Part shown: positions 56,860 to 64,000 of the stretch, in pieces
Position numbering within the stretch: position 1 is the stretch's first letter
Layout of the letters: the number at the start of each line of letters is the position of its first letter
NCBI RefSeq assembly: GCF_018524365.1
Contig: NZ_JAEKFT010000019.1
Coordinates: 1-64,000, forward strand
Reading direction: 5' to 3'
DNA: 64,000 nucleotides
Source: Denitromonas iodatirespirans
Lineage (GTDB): Bacteria; Pseudomonadota; Gammaproteobacteria; Burkholderiales; Rhodocyclaceae
The notes under the pieces: generated by a model
What the model was told of the DNA's origin: nothing
The model's database searches: none
Seen by the model: the letters and a program-made list of their open reading frames with translations, nothing else
Program-made: the position numbers and the translations under genes

Positions 56860-57785
56860 CACGCGGCCTCCTTGGAATTCGGTTGAGCCTCGCCCAGCAT
56901 GGGGAAGCCGAGGGCCTCGCGCGAGGCGAAATAAGCGGCCGCCACGCTGCGCGACAGGTTGCGGATGCGGCCGATGTAGGCGGCGCGCTCGGTCACCGAA
57001 ATGGCGCCGCGCGCATCGAGCAGGTTGAACGAGTGACCGGCCTTGAGCACCATCTCGTAGGCGGGCAACGCCAGATTGGCCTCGATCAGCCGCTTGGCTT
57101 CAGACTCGTAGCCGGAGAACAGCGAGAACAGGAAGTCGACGTTGGCATGCTCGAAGTTGTAGGTCGACTGCTCGACCTCGTTCTGGTGATACACGTCGCC
57201 GTAGCTCACCGGGCGGCCGTCGGGGGCGACCGACCACACCAGGTCGTACACGTTCTCGACGCCCTGCAGATACATGGCCAGGCGCTCGAGACCGTAGGTG
57301 ATCTCGCCCAGCACCGGTTTGCAGTCGATGCCGCCGACCTGCTGGAAGTAGGTGAACTGCGTCACCTCCATGCCGTCGAGCCACACCTCCCAGCCCAGGC
57401 CCCAGGCGCCCAGCGTGGGGTTCTCCCAGTCGTCCTCGACGAAGCGGATGTCGTGCACATGGGTGTCGATGCCCAGCGCGCGCAGCGAATCCAGGTACAG
57501 CTCCTGGATGTTCAGCGGCGACGGCTTCATCACCACCTGAAACTGGTAGTAGTGCTGCAGACGGTTGGGGTTCTCGCCATAGCGGCCGTCCTTGGGACGG
57601 CGCGAGGGCTGCACATAGGCCGCATGCCAGGGCTCCGGGCCGATGGCGCGCAGGAAGGTGGCGGTGTGCGAAGTGCCGGCGCCGACTTCCAGATCGTAGG
57701 GCTGGAGCAGCACGCAGCCGCGCTCGCCCCAGAAATTCTGCAGGCGGAGGATGATTTCTTGAAACGTCGGTTTTTTCACGGACAT
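56859..57785 (-). CDS. glyQ: Glycyl-tRNA synthetase alpha subunit
   Basis: The 308-residue class II synthetase catalytic subunit starts [20 protein letters not shown] and contains the family's [13 protein letters not shown] and [19 protein letters not shown] stretches. It charges tRNA-Gly with GlyS. A good sigma-70 promoter lies just upstream, so glyQS can be transcribed independently of lnt. Confidence 0.97.
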   Translation of the reverse strand: MSVKKPTFQEIILRLQNFWGERGCVLLQPYDLEVGAGTSHTATFLRAIGPEPWHAAYVQPSRRPKDGRYGENPNRLQHYYQFQVVMKPSPLNIQELYLDSLRALGIDTHVHDIRFVEDDWENPTLGAWGLGWEVWLDGMEVTQFTYFQQVGGIDCKPVLGEITYGLERLAMYLQGVENVYDLVWSVAPDGRPVSYGDVYHQNEVEQSTYNFEHANVDFLFSLFSGYESEAKRLIEANLALPAYEMVLKAGHSFNLLDARGAISVTERAAYIGRIRNLSRSVAAAYFASREALGFPMLGEAQPNSKEAA

Positions 57786-57829
57786 GGGCGCAGCGGCCGG
57801 GTGAGGGCCGCGAGAGAAGCAAAACGCCG

Positions 57830-57857
57830 ATTTTACTGGCTATTGGCCCGATGTCGA
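57830..57857 (-). promoter_or_regulatory. Candidate sigma-70 promoter of glyQS
   Basis: TCGACA (57857-57852), a 16-base spacer, then TAAAAT (57835-57830), each five of six to consensus. The start would be about 38 bases before the glyQ ATG. Confidence 0.5.
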
Positions 57858-57916
57858 AGCGGCATCATGCCTTTTGTCATGTCGACGGCCATCGGCAGCG
57901 CCGATTGCCCCCCGAC

Positions 57917-59389
57917 TCAACGCCGCCAGCGACGCCACATCGCCGGCAACAGGGCCAATCCCGCCAGCGCCAAGGCCAGCGCATCGCCCCAGCGCAGGTA
58001 GGGCGTGAGGCCGGTCATGCCTTGCACCGAGAGCGTGAGCACGTCGCGGGTGAACGGTGGCAACATGCCGACGACACTGCCGTCGGGCCCGATGGCGGCG
58101 GTCATGCCGGTGTTGGTGGCGCGCAGCATCGGCCGGCCGGTCTCCAGCGCTCGCACACGGGCGATCTGCAGGTGCTGCGGCTGGGCGAAGGAATCGCCAT
58201 ACCAGGCCAGGTTCGACAGATTGACCAGGATGCCCGCCTCGCCGGCGCGGTGGCGGATCTCCTCGCCGAAGGCATCTTCGTAGCAGATGTTGAGCGCGAG
58301 GCGCTGGCCGGCCAGCTCGATCAGCGGCTGATCGGCGCTGCCGCCGGTCTGGTCCGACATGGGAATCTTGGCCAGGCGGTAGAACCAGTCGAAGGTCGGC
58401 GGCGAATACTCGCCGAAAGGCACCAGATGCTGCTTGGCATAGGTCTGCACCGCCCCGTCGCCGACCGTGCGGGCGGCGTTGTAGATGCGCCCCTCGGCAT
58501 CGCGCATGAAGACCCCGACGATCGCCTCGCCGCCCCCCTTGGCAGCGCTGGCGCCCATCGCGGCCAAGTAGCCGACGGGCAGATGGTCGGCCAGCATCGG
58601 CAGCGTCGACTCGGGTAGCACCACGATCTGCGCCGGATGGTTGCGCACCAGCTCCAGGTTCAGCGCCAGCCACTGCTGCAGCCGCTCGGGCTGCCATTTG
58701 AGATCCTGCTCGATATTGGTCTGCACCAGGGCCACGCGCACCGGTTCGCCGTCGGGCACGGTCCACGTCACCGAGCGCAGGCTCTGGCCCAATCCCAGCA
58801 ACAGCACGGCCGATACGCCCCACGGCAGCAATCGCCCCGGACCGCGCTGGATCATGATGCCCAGCCCGGCGGCCAGCATGGCCACCAACGCGCTGACGCC
58901 GTAGACGCCGAGCACCGGAAAAAATCCGGCCAGCGGGCTGGGCGGCGTCTGCGAATAGCCGATGGCCAGCCATGGGAAACCGGTCAGCACCCAGCCGCGC
59001 AGCCACTCGCTGAGCGCCCACAGGCCGCCGGCCAGCAAGGCATCGCGCGCCGAGCGCCCGCTGCGCCAGCGCACGAACAGCGCGCTGGCCAGCGCCGGCC
59101 ACAGCGCCAGGTAGGTGCAGAACAGGAAAATGCAGAACCCGGCCAGGACCGAGGGCATGCCGCCGAAGCGGTGCAAGGCCACGTACAGCCAGGAGACGCC
59201 GCCGAGGAATGCACCCAGCCCCCAGGCCAGGCCGATGGCGAAGCCGAAACCGGCCCGCCGCTGGCGCGCCAGCAGACCGAAGAGCACGGCCAGGCTGACG
59301 ACAGCGGCAGGAAACAGCTGAAACGGAGCAAAACCGAGGACCGAGGCGATGCCGGCGAGCATCGCCACCAGCGGCAGGCGAAGGCGCAT
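57917..59389 (-). CDS. lnt: Apolipoprotein N-acyltransferase
   Basis: The 490-residue protein has six to seven N-terminal membrane helices, then a nitrilase-like domain with the catalytic triad Glu (VLPESTLPM), Lys (YAKQHLVPFGEY) and Cys (NICYEDAFGEE). A final helix follows. It adds the third acyl chain to lipoproteins. It overlaps the corC stop by one base, the common corC-lnt pairing. Confidence 0.95.
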   Translation of the reverse strand: MRLRLPLVAMLAGIASVLGFAPFQLFPAAVVSLAVLFGLLARQRRAGFGFAIGLAWGLGAFLGGVSWLYVALHRFGGMPSVLAGFCIFLFCTYLALWPALASALFVRWRSGRSARDALLAGGLWALSEWLRGWVLTGFPWLAIGYSQTPPSPLAGFFPVLGVYGVSALVAMLAAGLGIMIQRGPGRLLPWGVSAVLLLGLGQSLRSVTWTVPDGEPVRVALVQTNIEQDLKWQPERLQQWLALNLELVRNHPAQIVVLPESTLPMLADHLPVGYLAAMGASAAKGGGEAIVGVFMRDAEGRIYNAARTVGDGAVQTYAKQHLVPFGEYSPPTFDWFYRLAKIPMSDQTGGSADQPLIELAGQRLALNICYEDAFGEEIRHRAGEAGILVNLSNLAWYGDSFAQPQHLQIARVRALETGRPMLRATNTGMTAAIGPDGSVVGMLPPFTRDVLTLSVQGMTGLTPYLRWGDALALALAGLALLPAMWRRWRR

Positions 59390-60231
59390 CAGGACTCCGC
59401 GGGCGCGGGTTTGGGGCCGAGCTCGACCAGCAGGGTGTGCACCCGCCGGCTGTCGGCGCGCAGCACCGTGATGCGAAGGCCGTCGAGCAAGATCGTCTCG
59501 CCGCGCTTGGGCAGGCGGCCGAGGTGGCGGATCACCAGGCCGCCGATGGTGTCGCAGTCTTCTTCGCTGAAATCGCGGGCGAAGGCCTCGTTGAAGTCTT
59601 CGATTTCGGTGGTGGCCTTGACCCGGTAGCGGCCTTGCTGGTCGATGCGGATGTTGTCTTCGACCTCGTCGAAGTCGAACTCGTCCTCGATGTCGCCGAC
59701 GATCTGTTCGAGCACATCCTCGATGGTCACCAGGCCGGCCACGCCGCCGTATTCGTCCACCACGATGGCCATGTGATTGCGGCTGACGCGAAACTCGCGC
59801 AGCAGCACGTTGAGACGCTTGGACTCGGGCACGAACACCGCCGGTCGCAGCATGTCGCGCAGGTCGAATTCGCGCCCGGCAAAGTAGCGCAGCAAGTCCT
59901 TGGCCATCAGGATGCCGATCACGTCGTCGCGGTTTTCACCCACCACCGGGAAGCGCGAATGGGCGGTGTCGATGACCGTGTCGGCGATGGCCTCCATCGG
60001 CGCGTCAAGCTGGATGACGTCCATCTGGGCACGCGGCACCATCACTTCGCGCACCTGCATGTCGGACACCTGCAAGGCGCCTTCGATGATCGACAGCGCA
60101 TCGGCATCGAGCAGATTGCGCTCGAAGGCGGAATTGAGCAGCGCCATCAGCTCGTCGCGATCTTCCGGCTCGGGGGACAGCAAGGCCGACAGGCGGTCCA
60201 GCAGACTAGGTCGACTCGGGGGGTTATCCAT
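59389..60231 (-). CDS. corC: CorC/YbeX-type CBS-domain protein
   Basis: The 280-residue protein has a CBS pair (about 62-185, from MVPRAQMDVIQLD to AGLVTIEDVLEQIVGDI) and a CorC_HlyC transporter-associated domain (about 200-275). It lacks membrane segments, as does E. coli YbeX. Roles in Mg/Co efflux and in ribosome biology have been proposed for the family. It sits in the classical phoH-ybeY-corC-lnt order. Confidence 0.92.
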   Translation of the reverse strand: MDNPPSRPSLLDRLSALLSPEPEDRDELMALLNSAFERNLLDADALSIIEGALQVSDMQVREVMVPRAQMDVIQLDAPMEAIADTVIDTAHSRFPVVGENRDDVIGILMAKDLLRYFAGREFDLRDMLRPAVFVPESKRLNVLLREFRVSRNHMAIVVDEYGGVAGLVTIEDVLEQIVGDIEDEFDFDEVEDNIRIDQQGRYRVKATTEIEDFNEAFARDFSEEDCDTIGGLVIRHLGRLPKRGETILLDGLRITVLRADSRRVHTLLVELGPKPAPAES

Positions 60232-60277
60232 TCAGCGGGTCAGGCTCACAGCGGAAAAATCGGTCATCGGGGGTAAA

Positions 60278-60991
60278 TCATTGCGCATACGGATCAGGAT
60301 AGCCGAGGCTGGCCAGAATCTCCCGCTCCATCGCTTCCATGGCGTCGGCATCGGCGTCGTTTTCATGGTCCATCCCCTGCAGGTGAAGCATGCCGTGCAC
60401 CACCAGGTGCGCCAGATGGGCGCTCAGCGATTTGCCCTGCGCCTCGGCCTCGCGCACCACCACGGGCAGGCAGATCACCAGGTCCCCGGTCAGCGCGCCG
60501 TCCGATTCATCGTAGACAAAGGTCAGCACATTGGTGGCGGTGTCCTTGCCCCGGTAGGTTTCGTTCAGATGGCGCCCTTCGGCCTCGCCGACCCAGCGCA
60601 GCGTCACGCGGGCGTCGCGCAGCAAGGCGGCACGGGCCCACTGGCGGATCTGCTTCTTGCGCGGGCGCAGGCGCTTGCCCTCTTCGTCGGCCGGCACCGC
60701 GTTCTGCACGCTCAAAGTCAGCGTCGGCTCGGCGTCGAGCTCGGAGCCGCCGGGCAAGGCCTCGACCTGCAGCATCAGCAGATTGCAGGCGGCCGGTTTC
60801 AGGCTGATGACAGGCACGCCGTCGGCGGTTTCGGCCTGCAGCTCGACATCGCCCTCGTCGGCGAAGGGCAGGCCCAGCGTCAGCGTGCGTCCATCCGGCC
60901 AGCGCAGCTCGATGGCCTCGGCCTTGAGCGCCCGGCTACGGCCCTGGCTGTCGATGGCATGAAAGCCCGGCCGCTCATTCGTCTTCGTCAT
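60278..60991 (-). CDS. ybeY: Endoribonuclease YbeY with an N-terminal extension
   Basis: The 237-residue protein has the YbeY zinc motif [11 protein letters not shown] (H199, H203, H209), plus [16 protein letters not shown]. YbeY matures 16S rRNA and controls 70S quality. The family domain starts only near residue 88. The first 87 residues ([20 protein letters not shown] and on) are an extra, apparently folded, unrecognised segment. The extended start is supported by AAGGAG seven bases before the ATG at 60991, which overlaps phoH by 17 bases. An internal ATG at residue 73 lacks such support. Confidence 0.92.
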   Translation of the reverse strand: MTKTNERPGFHAIDSQGRSRALKAEAIELRWPDGRTLTLGLPFADEGDVELQAETADGVPVISLKPAACNLLMLQVEALPGGSELDAEPTLTLSVQNAVPADEEGKRLRPRKKQIRQWARAALLRDARVTLRWVGEAEGRHLNETYRGKDTATNVLTFVYDESDGALTGDLVICLPVVVREAEAQGKSLSAHLAHLVVHGMLHLQGMDHENDADADAMEAMEREILASLGYPDPYAQ

Positions 60992-61970
60992 GCGTGCGCT
61001 CCTTGTTGCGCTCCCGCTCCGCCTTCTCGCGGCGCTTGTTCATCAGTTCGTAGGCCTCGACGATGCGCGCCACCAGCGGGTGACGCACCACGTCTTCCTT
61101 GAGAAATTCGGTAAAGGCAATGCCGCGCACGTTGGACAGGATCTCGCAGGCTTCGCGCAGGCCGCTGCGCGTGCCGCGCGGCAGGTCGACCTGGGTGAGG
61201 TCGCCGGTCACCACCGCCTTGGCGCCGATGCCGACGCGGGTGAGGAACATCTTCATCTGCTCGGGCGTAGTGTTCTGCGCCTCGTCGAGGATGATGAAGG
61301 CGCGGTTGAGCGTGCGCCCGCGCATGAAGGCCAGCGGCGCGATCTCGATGATGCCGCGCTCGAACAACTTGCCCACGCGCTCGTAGCCGAGCAGGTCGTT
61401 GAGCGCGTCGTAGAGCGGGCGCAGGTAGGGGTCGACCTTCTGGCTCAGGTCGCCGGGCAGGAAGCCGAGCCGCTCGCCGGCCTCGACCGCCGGTCGGGTC
61501 AGGATGATGCGCTCGACATGCTCGCGCTCGAGCGCATCGACCGCGCTGGCCACGGCGAGAAAGGTCTTGCCCGTGCCCGCCGGCCCGATGCCGAAGGTGA
61601 TGTCGTATTCCTGGATCTGCTTGAGGTATTGCACCTGGCGCGGCGTGCGCCCGTGCAGATCGGGCTTGCGCGTGAGCAGGGCCGGTGCGTCGTCATGCAG
61701 CTCGCCCTCGTTGGCCAGCTCGATCAGCCCGAGCTGGATGTCGTCCACGCTCAGATGTTCGTTCGACTGCGCGTAGAAATGCTTGAGCGCATGCACTGCC
61801 CGCTGCGCCTTGGCCGGCTGGCCGAGCAGCGTGAAATGCTCGCCGCGCCGCGCGATGGCGATGTCGTAGGCCGCCTCGATCTGGCGCAGGTTCTCGTCCA
61901 GGGTGCCGCACAAATTGACGAGCCGGCTGTTATCCAGCGGCTCGAGGACCAACTCCAGGGTTTTCGCCAC
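60975..61970 (-). CDS. ybeZ: PhoH-family ATPase (YbeZ)
   Basis: The 331-residue protein has a short KH-like N-terminal part and a PhoH NTPase core with Walker A GPAGTGKT (129-136) and Walker [11 protein letters not shown]. It is the usual partner of YbeY in RNA metabolism. The start is a GTG directly after the miaB stop, with GGGA seven bases before. The last five codons overlap ybeY. Confidence 0.94.
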   Translation of the reverse strand: MAKTLELVLEPLDNSRLVNLCGTLDENLRQIEAAYDIAIARRGEHFTLLGQPAKAQRAVHALKHFYAQSNEHLSVDDIQLGLIELANEGELHDDAPALLTRKPDLHGRTPRQVQYLKQIQEYDITFGIGPAGTGKTFLAVASAVDALEREHVERIILTRPAVEAGERLGFLPGDLSQKVDPYLRPLYDALNDLLGYERVGKLFERGIIEIAPLAFMRGRTLNRAFIILDEAQNTTPEQMKMFLTRVGIGAKAVVTGDLTQVDLPRGTRSGLREACEILSNVRGIAFTEFLKEDVVRHPLVARIVEAYELMNKRREKAERERNKERTHDEDE

Positions 61971-63308
61971 TCAGTGTTCCCGCGTCACGATGTCGCCGCG
62001 CAAACTGTGCGGCAGTGCCGAGGTGATGGTGACATCGACGAACTGGCCGATCAAGCGGGCGTTGCCGGTGAAGTTGACCACCCGGTTGTTGTCGGTGCGC
62101 GCCGCCAGCTCGTCGGCCGACTTCTTCGACGGCCCTTCGACCAGCACCCGCTGCACCGTGCCGACCATCGCCTGGCTGATCGCCTGGGCCTGCTCGTCGA
62201 TGCGCTTTTGCAGCCGCGCCAGCCAAGCCAGCTTCTCGGTCTGCGGCACCGGATCGGCCAGATCGGCCGCCGGCGTGCCCGGCCGCGCGCTGTACACGAA
62301 GCTGAAGGAGGCATCGAAGCCGACCTCGTCGATCAGCTTCATGGTTTTCTCGAAATCCGCCTCGGTCTCGCCGGGGAAGCCGACGATGAAGTCCGAGGAC
62401 AGCGACAGATCCGGCCGCGCGGCGCGCAGCTTGCGCACCACCGACTTGAACTCCAGCACCGAATAGCCGCGCTTCATGGCTGCCAGGATGCGGTCGGAAC
62501 CCGACTGCACCGGCAGATGCAGATGCGACACCAGTTGCGGCAGCTTCTCGTACACCTCGAACATGCGCGGCGTCATCTCGCGCGGGTGCGAGGTGGTGTA
62601 GCGCAGGCGCTCGATGCCGGGGATGCCCGCCACGCATTCGAGCAGGAAGGCAAAATCGCCTGTATCCGTGCCGGTCTTGGTCAGCGTACCGCGCCAGGCG
62701 TTCACGTTCTGCCCCAGCAAGGTCACTTCCTTGACGCCCTGTGCCGCCAGCGTCGCCACCTCGGTCAGCACGTCGTCCAGCGGGCGCGACACTTCCTCGC
62801 CGCGGGTATAGGGCACCACGCAGAAGGTGCAGTATTTCGAACAGCCTTCCATGATCGACACGAAGGCACTCGCCCCCTCGACGCGGGCCGGCGGCATGGC
62901 GTCGAACTTTTCGATCTCGGGGAAGGAGATGTCCACCTGCGAGCGGCCCGAGCGGCGGCGCTCGGCGATCATCTGCGGCAGGCGATGCAGGGTCTGCGGG
63001 CCGAACACCAGGTCGACATACGGCGCACGCTTGACGATGGCCTCGCCCTCCTGGCTGGCCACGCAGCCGCCCACGCCGATGATCAGGTTAGGATTTTGCT
63101 GTTTGAGCAGGCGCACCCGGCCCAGGTCGTGGAACACCCGCTCCTGCGCCTTCTCGCGCACCGAACAGGTGTTGAACAGGATCACATCGGCGTCTTCCGG
63201 CGTGTCAGTCTTGACCAGACCTTCTTCGGCGCCGAGCACATCGACCATCTTGTCCGAGTCGTACTCGTTCATCTGGCACCCGAAGGTGCGGACGAAAACT
63301 TTCTTCAT
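61971..63308 (-). CDS. miaB: tRNA-2-methylthio-N6-dimethylallyladenosine synthase
   Basis: The 445-residue radical SAM methylthiotransferase has the N-terminal cluster cysteines C11, C48 and C82, the radical SAM cysteines C156, C160 and C163 in CSKYCTFC, and a C-terminal TRAM domain. It modifies A37 of tRNAs that read UNN codons. It precedes the phoH-ybeY-corC-lnt block, an order well conserved in proteobacteria. Confidence 0.96.
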   Translation of the reverse strand: MKKVFVRTFGCQMNEYDSDKMVDVLGAEEGLVKTDTPEDADVILFNTCSVREKAQERVFHDLGRVRLLKQQNPNLIIGVGGCVASQEGEAIVKRAPYVDLVFGPQTLHRLPQMIAERRRSGRSQVDISFPEIEKFDAMPPARVEGASAFVSIMEGCSKYCTFCVVPYTRGEEVSRPLDDVLTEVATLAAQGVKEVTLLGQNVNAWRGTLTKTGTDTGDFAFLLECVAGIPGIERLRYTTSHPREMTPRMFEVYEKLPQLVSHLHLPVQSGSDRILAAMKRGYSVLEFKSVVRKLRAARPDLSLSSDFIVGFPGETEADFEKTMKLIDEVGFDASFSFVYSARPGTPAADLADPVPQTEKLAWLARLQKRIDEQAQAISQAMVGTVQRVLVEGPSKKSADELAARTDNNRVVNFTGNARLIGQFVDVTITSALPHSLRGDIVTREH

Positions 63309-63318
63309 GCCCGCCCCC

Positions 63319-63651
63319 TCACTGCTTCTTGCGCGCAGCCAGTGCCGCCCGTTCGTCGGCCGAGAGGATCCAGATGCGGTTCACCAGCCCCTGGAAATCC
63401 GTCTTCACCGCAACGGCGTACTTGCCGTACAGATTGGCCGGCAGCACGATCATGTTGTCGGCATTGCGCACCTGCGCCGCCGGCGACAGCAACACCTTGT
63501 GCTCGCCCAGCATCACCGATGCCCCACCCTGCGCCACCATGGTGGTCAGCACGGCATCTTCGGGCAATTGGCGCAAACTCTGCGCCCCGCCGACAGACGG
63601 CAGACAAAACACCGCGAGCGCGGCACACAACACAGCAAGACGTGAAATCAA
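63319..63651 (-). CDS. Small exported protein of unknown function
   Basis: The 110-residue protein has a signal peptide ([20 protein letters not shown]) and a short mature domain ([23 protein letters not shown], then [12 protein letters not shown]) that looks like a small beta-fold. I do not recognise the family. The first available start is a TTG at 63651 with a weak leader, so the start is uncertain. It is 10 bases before miaB and probably co-transcribed. The 200 bases upstream hold the tRNA promoter on the other strand. Confidence 0.65.
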   Translation of the reverse strand: MISRLAVLCAALAVFCLPSVGGAQSLRQLPEDAVLTTMVAQGGASVMLGEHKVLLSPAAQVRNADNMIVLPANLYGKYAVAVKTDFQGLVNRIWILSADERAALAARKKQ

Positions 63652-63810
63652 AGCAGAACCCGAACCGTTTCGCCCATGGCGAAACCCTTAAGCGGCAAGG
63701 CGAAGATGTTCGCCGAAGCCCCTCGAAAAGTCAATGCAAGCGCCTGATTCGACACACCAAATCCAGCACACGGCAGCCCCCGGAGCCCCTGTATTTTCAT
63801 CACGAAGCGC

Positions 63811-63839
63811 TTGACAACCCCGCCCGCCTCTCCTAGCAT
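63811..63839 (+). promoter_or_regulatory. Promoter of the tRNA-Met gene
   Basis: Perfect TTGACA (63811-63816), a 17-base spacer and TAGCAT (63834-63839). The predicted start is a few bases before the tRNA. Confidence 0.75.
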
Positions 63840-63851
63840 GCCGGGCTCGGC

Positions 63852-63928
63852 GGTGATGTAGCTCAGACGGTTAGAGCGATGGATTCATAACCCATAGGTC
63901 GGCAGTTCGATTCTGCCCATCACCACCA
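63852..63928 (+). tRNA. tRNA-Met (anticodon CAT)
   Basis: A 77-base cloverleaf with acceptor stem GGTGATG/CATCACC, D-arm GCTCAGACGGTTAGAGC, anticodon loop TTCATAA, T-loop GTTCGATTC and an encoded CCA. The acceptor stem pairs fully, including the first base pair, and the anticodon stem lacks the three G-C pairs of initiator tRNA. It is therefore elongator Met; an Ile-lysidine tRNA is less likely. Confidence 0.95.
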
Positions 63929-63938
63929 ATCGAATTCG

Positions 63939-63973
63939 AAAGCCGTTGATCCCACCGGGTCAGCGGCTTTTTT
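63939..63973 (+). terminator. Intrinsic terminator after tRNA-Met
   Basis: AAGCCG-T-TGATCCC pairs with GGGTCA-G-CGGCTT, followed by a run of T residues. It begins 10 bases past the CCA end. Confidence 0.85.
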
Positions 63974-64000
63974 GCGTCCGCCGCCGCGACCGTCACATTT

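Noticed and set aside
60990-63836. A 948-codon open frame on the plus strand
   Set aside because: It is the antisense shadow of phoH and miaB, with His/Arg/Gln-rich low-complexity translation and no ribosome binding site.
63648-63839. A 63-codon minus-strand frame upstream of the small exported protein
   Set aside because: It overlaps the tRNA promoter region, has no ribosome binding site, and its product resembles nothing known.

Overview
The window is GC-rich, densely packed bacterial chromosome. Its gene content and order point to a betaproteobacterium, most likely Rhodocyclales (Azoarcus/Thauera/Zoogloea relatives). The clues are a murA-hisGD...BHAFIE-hinT-tatABC block, an mlaFEDACB operon with mlaA inside it, a phasin_2-type phasin, and a pilB-like gene beside FHA and PP2C genes. 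The taxonomic call is inference from gene order; there is no rRNA in the window.

Layout. (1) 1-1411: the first six codons of a gene reading off the left edge. It has a textbook sigma-54 promoter and two upstream dyads and is probably a type IV pilin. Next come a decayed 3' end of a pilB/gspE-type gene and a minimal nucleotidyltransferase/HEPN toxin-antitoxin pair (mntA-hepT) bracketed by an imperfect direct repeat. (2) 1412-6371, minus strand: PP2C phosphatase, FHA protein, class II cyclic-nucleotide phosphodiesterase-like MBL protein, and a PilB/GspE ATPase with an N-terminal GAF domain. (3) 6573-13886: sucCD, a DUF2889 protein, a FimV-like protein, and a divergent Nif3/HtrA pair. (4) 13899-29787, minus strand: tatABC, hinT, the his genes (with hisC inverted), murA, ibaG, a YadGH-type ABC exporter and mlaFEDACB. 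(5) 29934-47250: an MSHA-like type IV pilus locus. It starts with a sigma-54 activator and ends with a convergent sensor kinase and a pilin gene that has its own sigma-54 promoter. A membrane adenylate cyclase lies inside it. (6) 47247-53177: Kef-type antiporter, kdsD-lptC-lptA, enoyl-CoA hydratase and phasin. (7) 53462-63651, minus strand: plsC, gmhB, glyS, glyQ, lnt, corC, ybeY, phoH, miaB and a small exported protein, then tRNA-Met(CAT) on the plus strand.

How the parts may work together. The two pilus-related regions share regulatory DNA. Each pilin-type gene has a GG-N10-GC sigma-54 promoter preceded by two TGAC-N7-GTCA dyads about two helical turns apart, which suggests a single enhancer-binding protein acts on both. 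The sigma-54 activator at 29934 and the orphan-looking kinase at 44648 are the local candidates. A cyclic-nucleotide theme also recurs: an adenylate cyclase in the MSHA-like locus, and a phosphodiesterase beside the GAF-bearing PilB-like ATPase. The remainder is housekeeping, much of it envelope biogenesis (Mla, Lpt, MurA, KdsD, GmhB, Lnt, PlsC, Tat).
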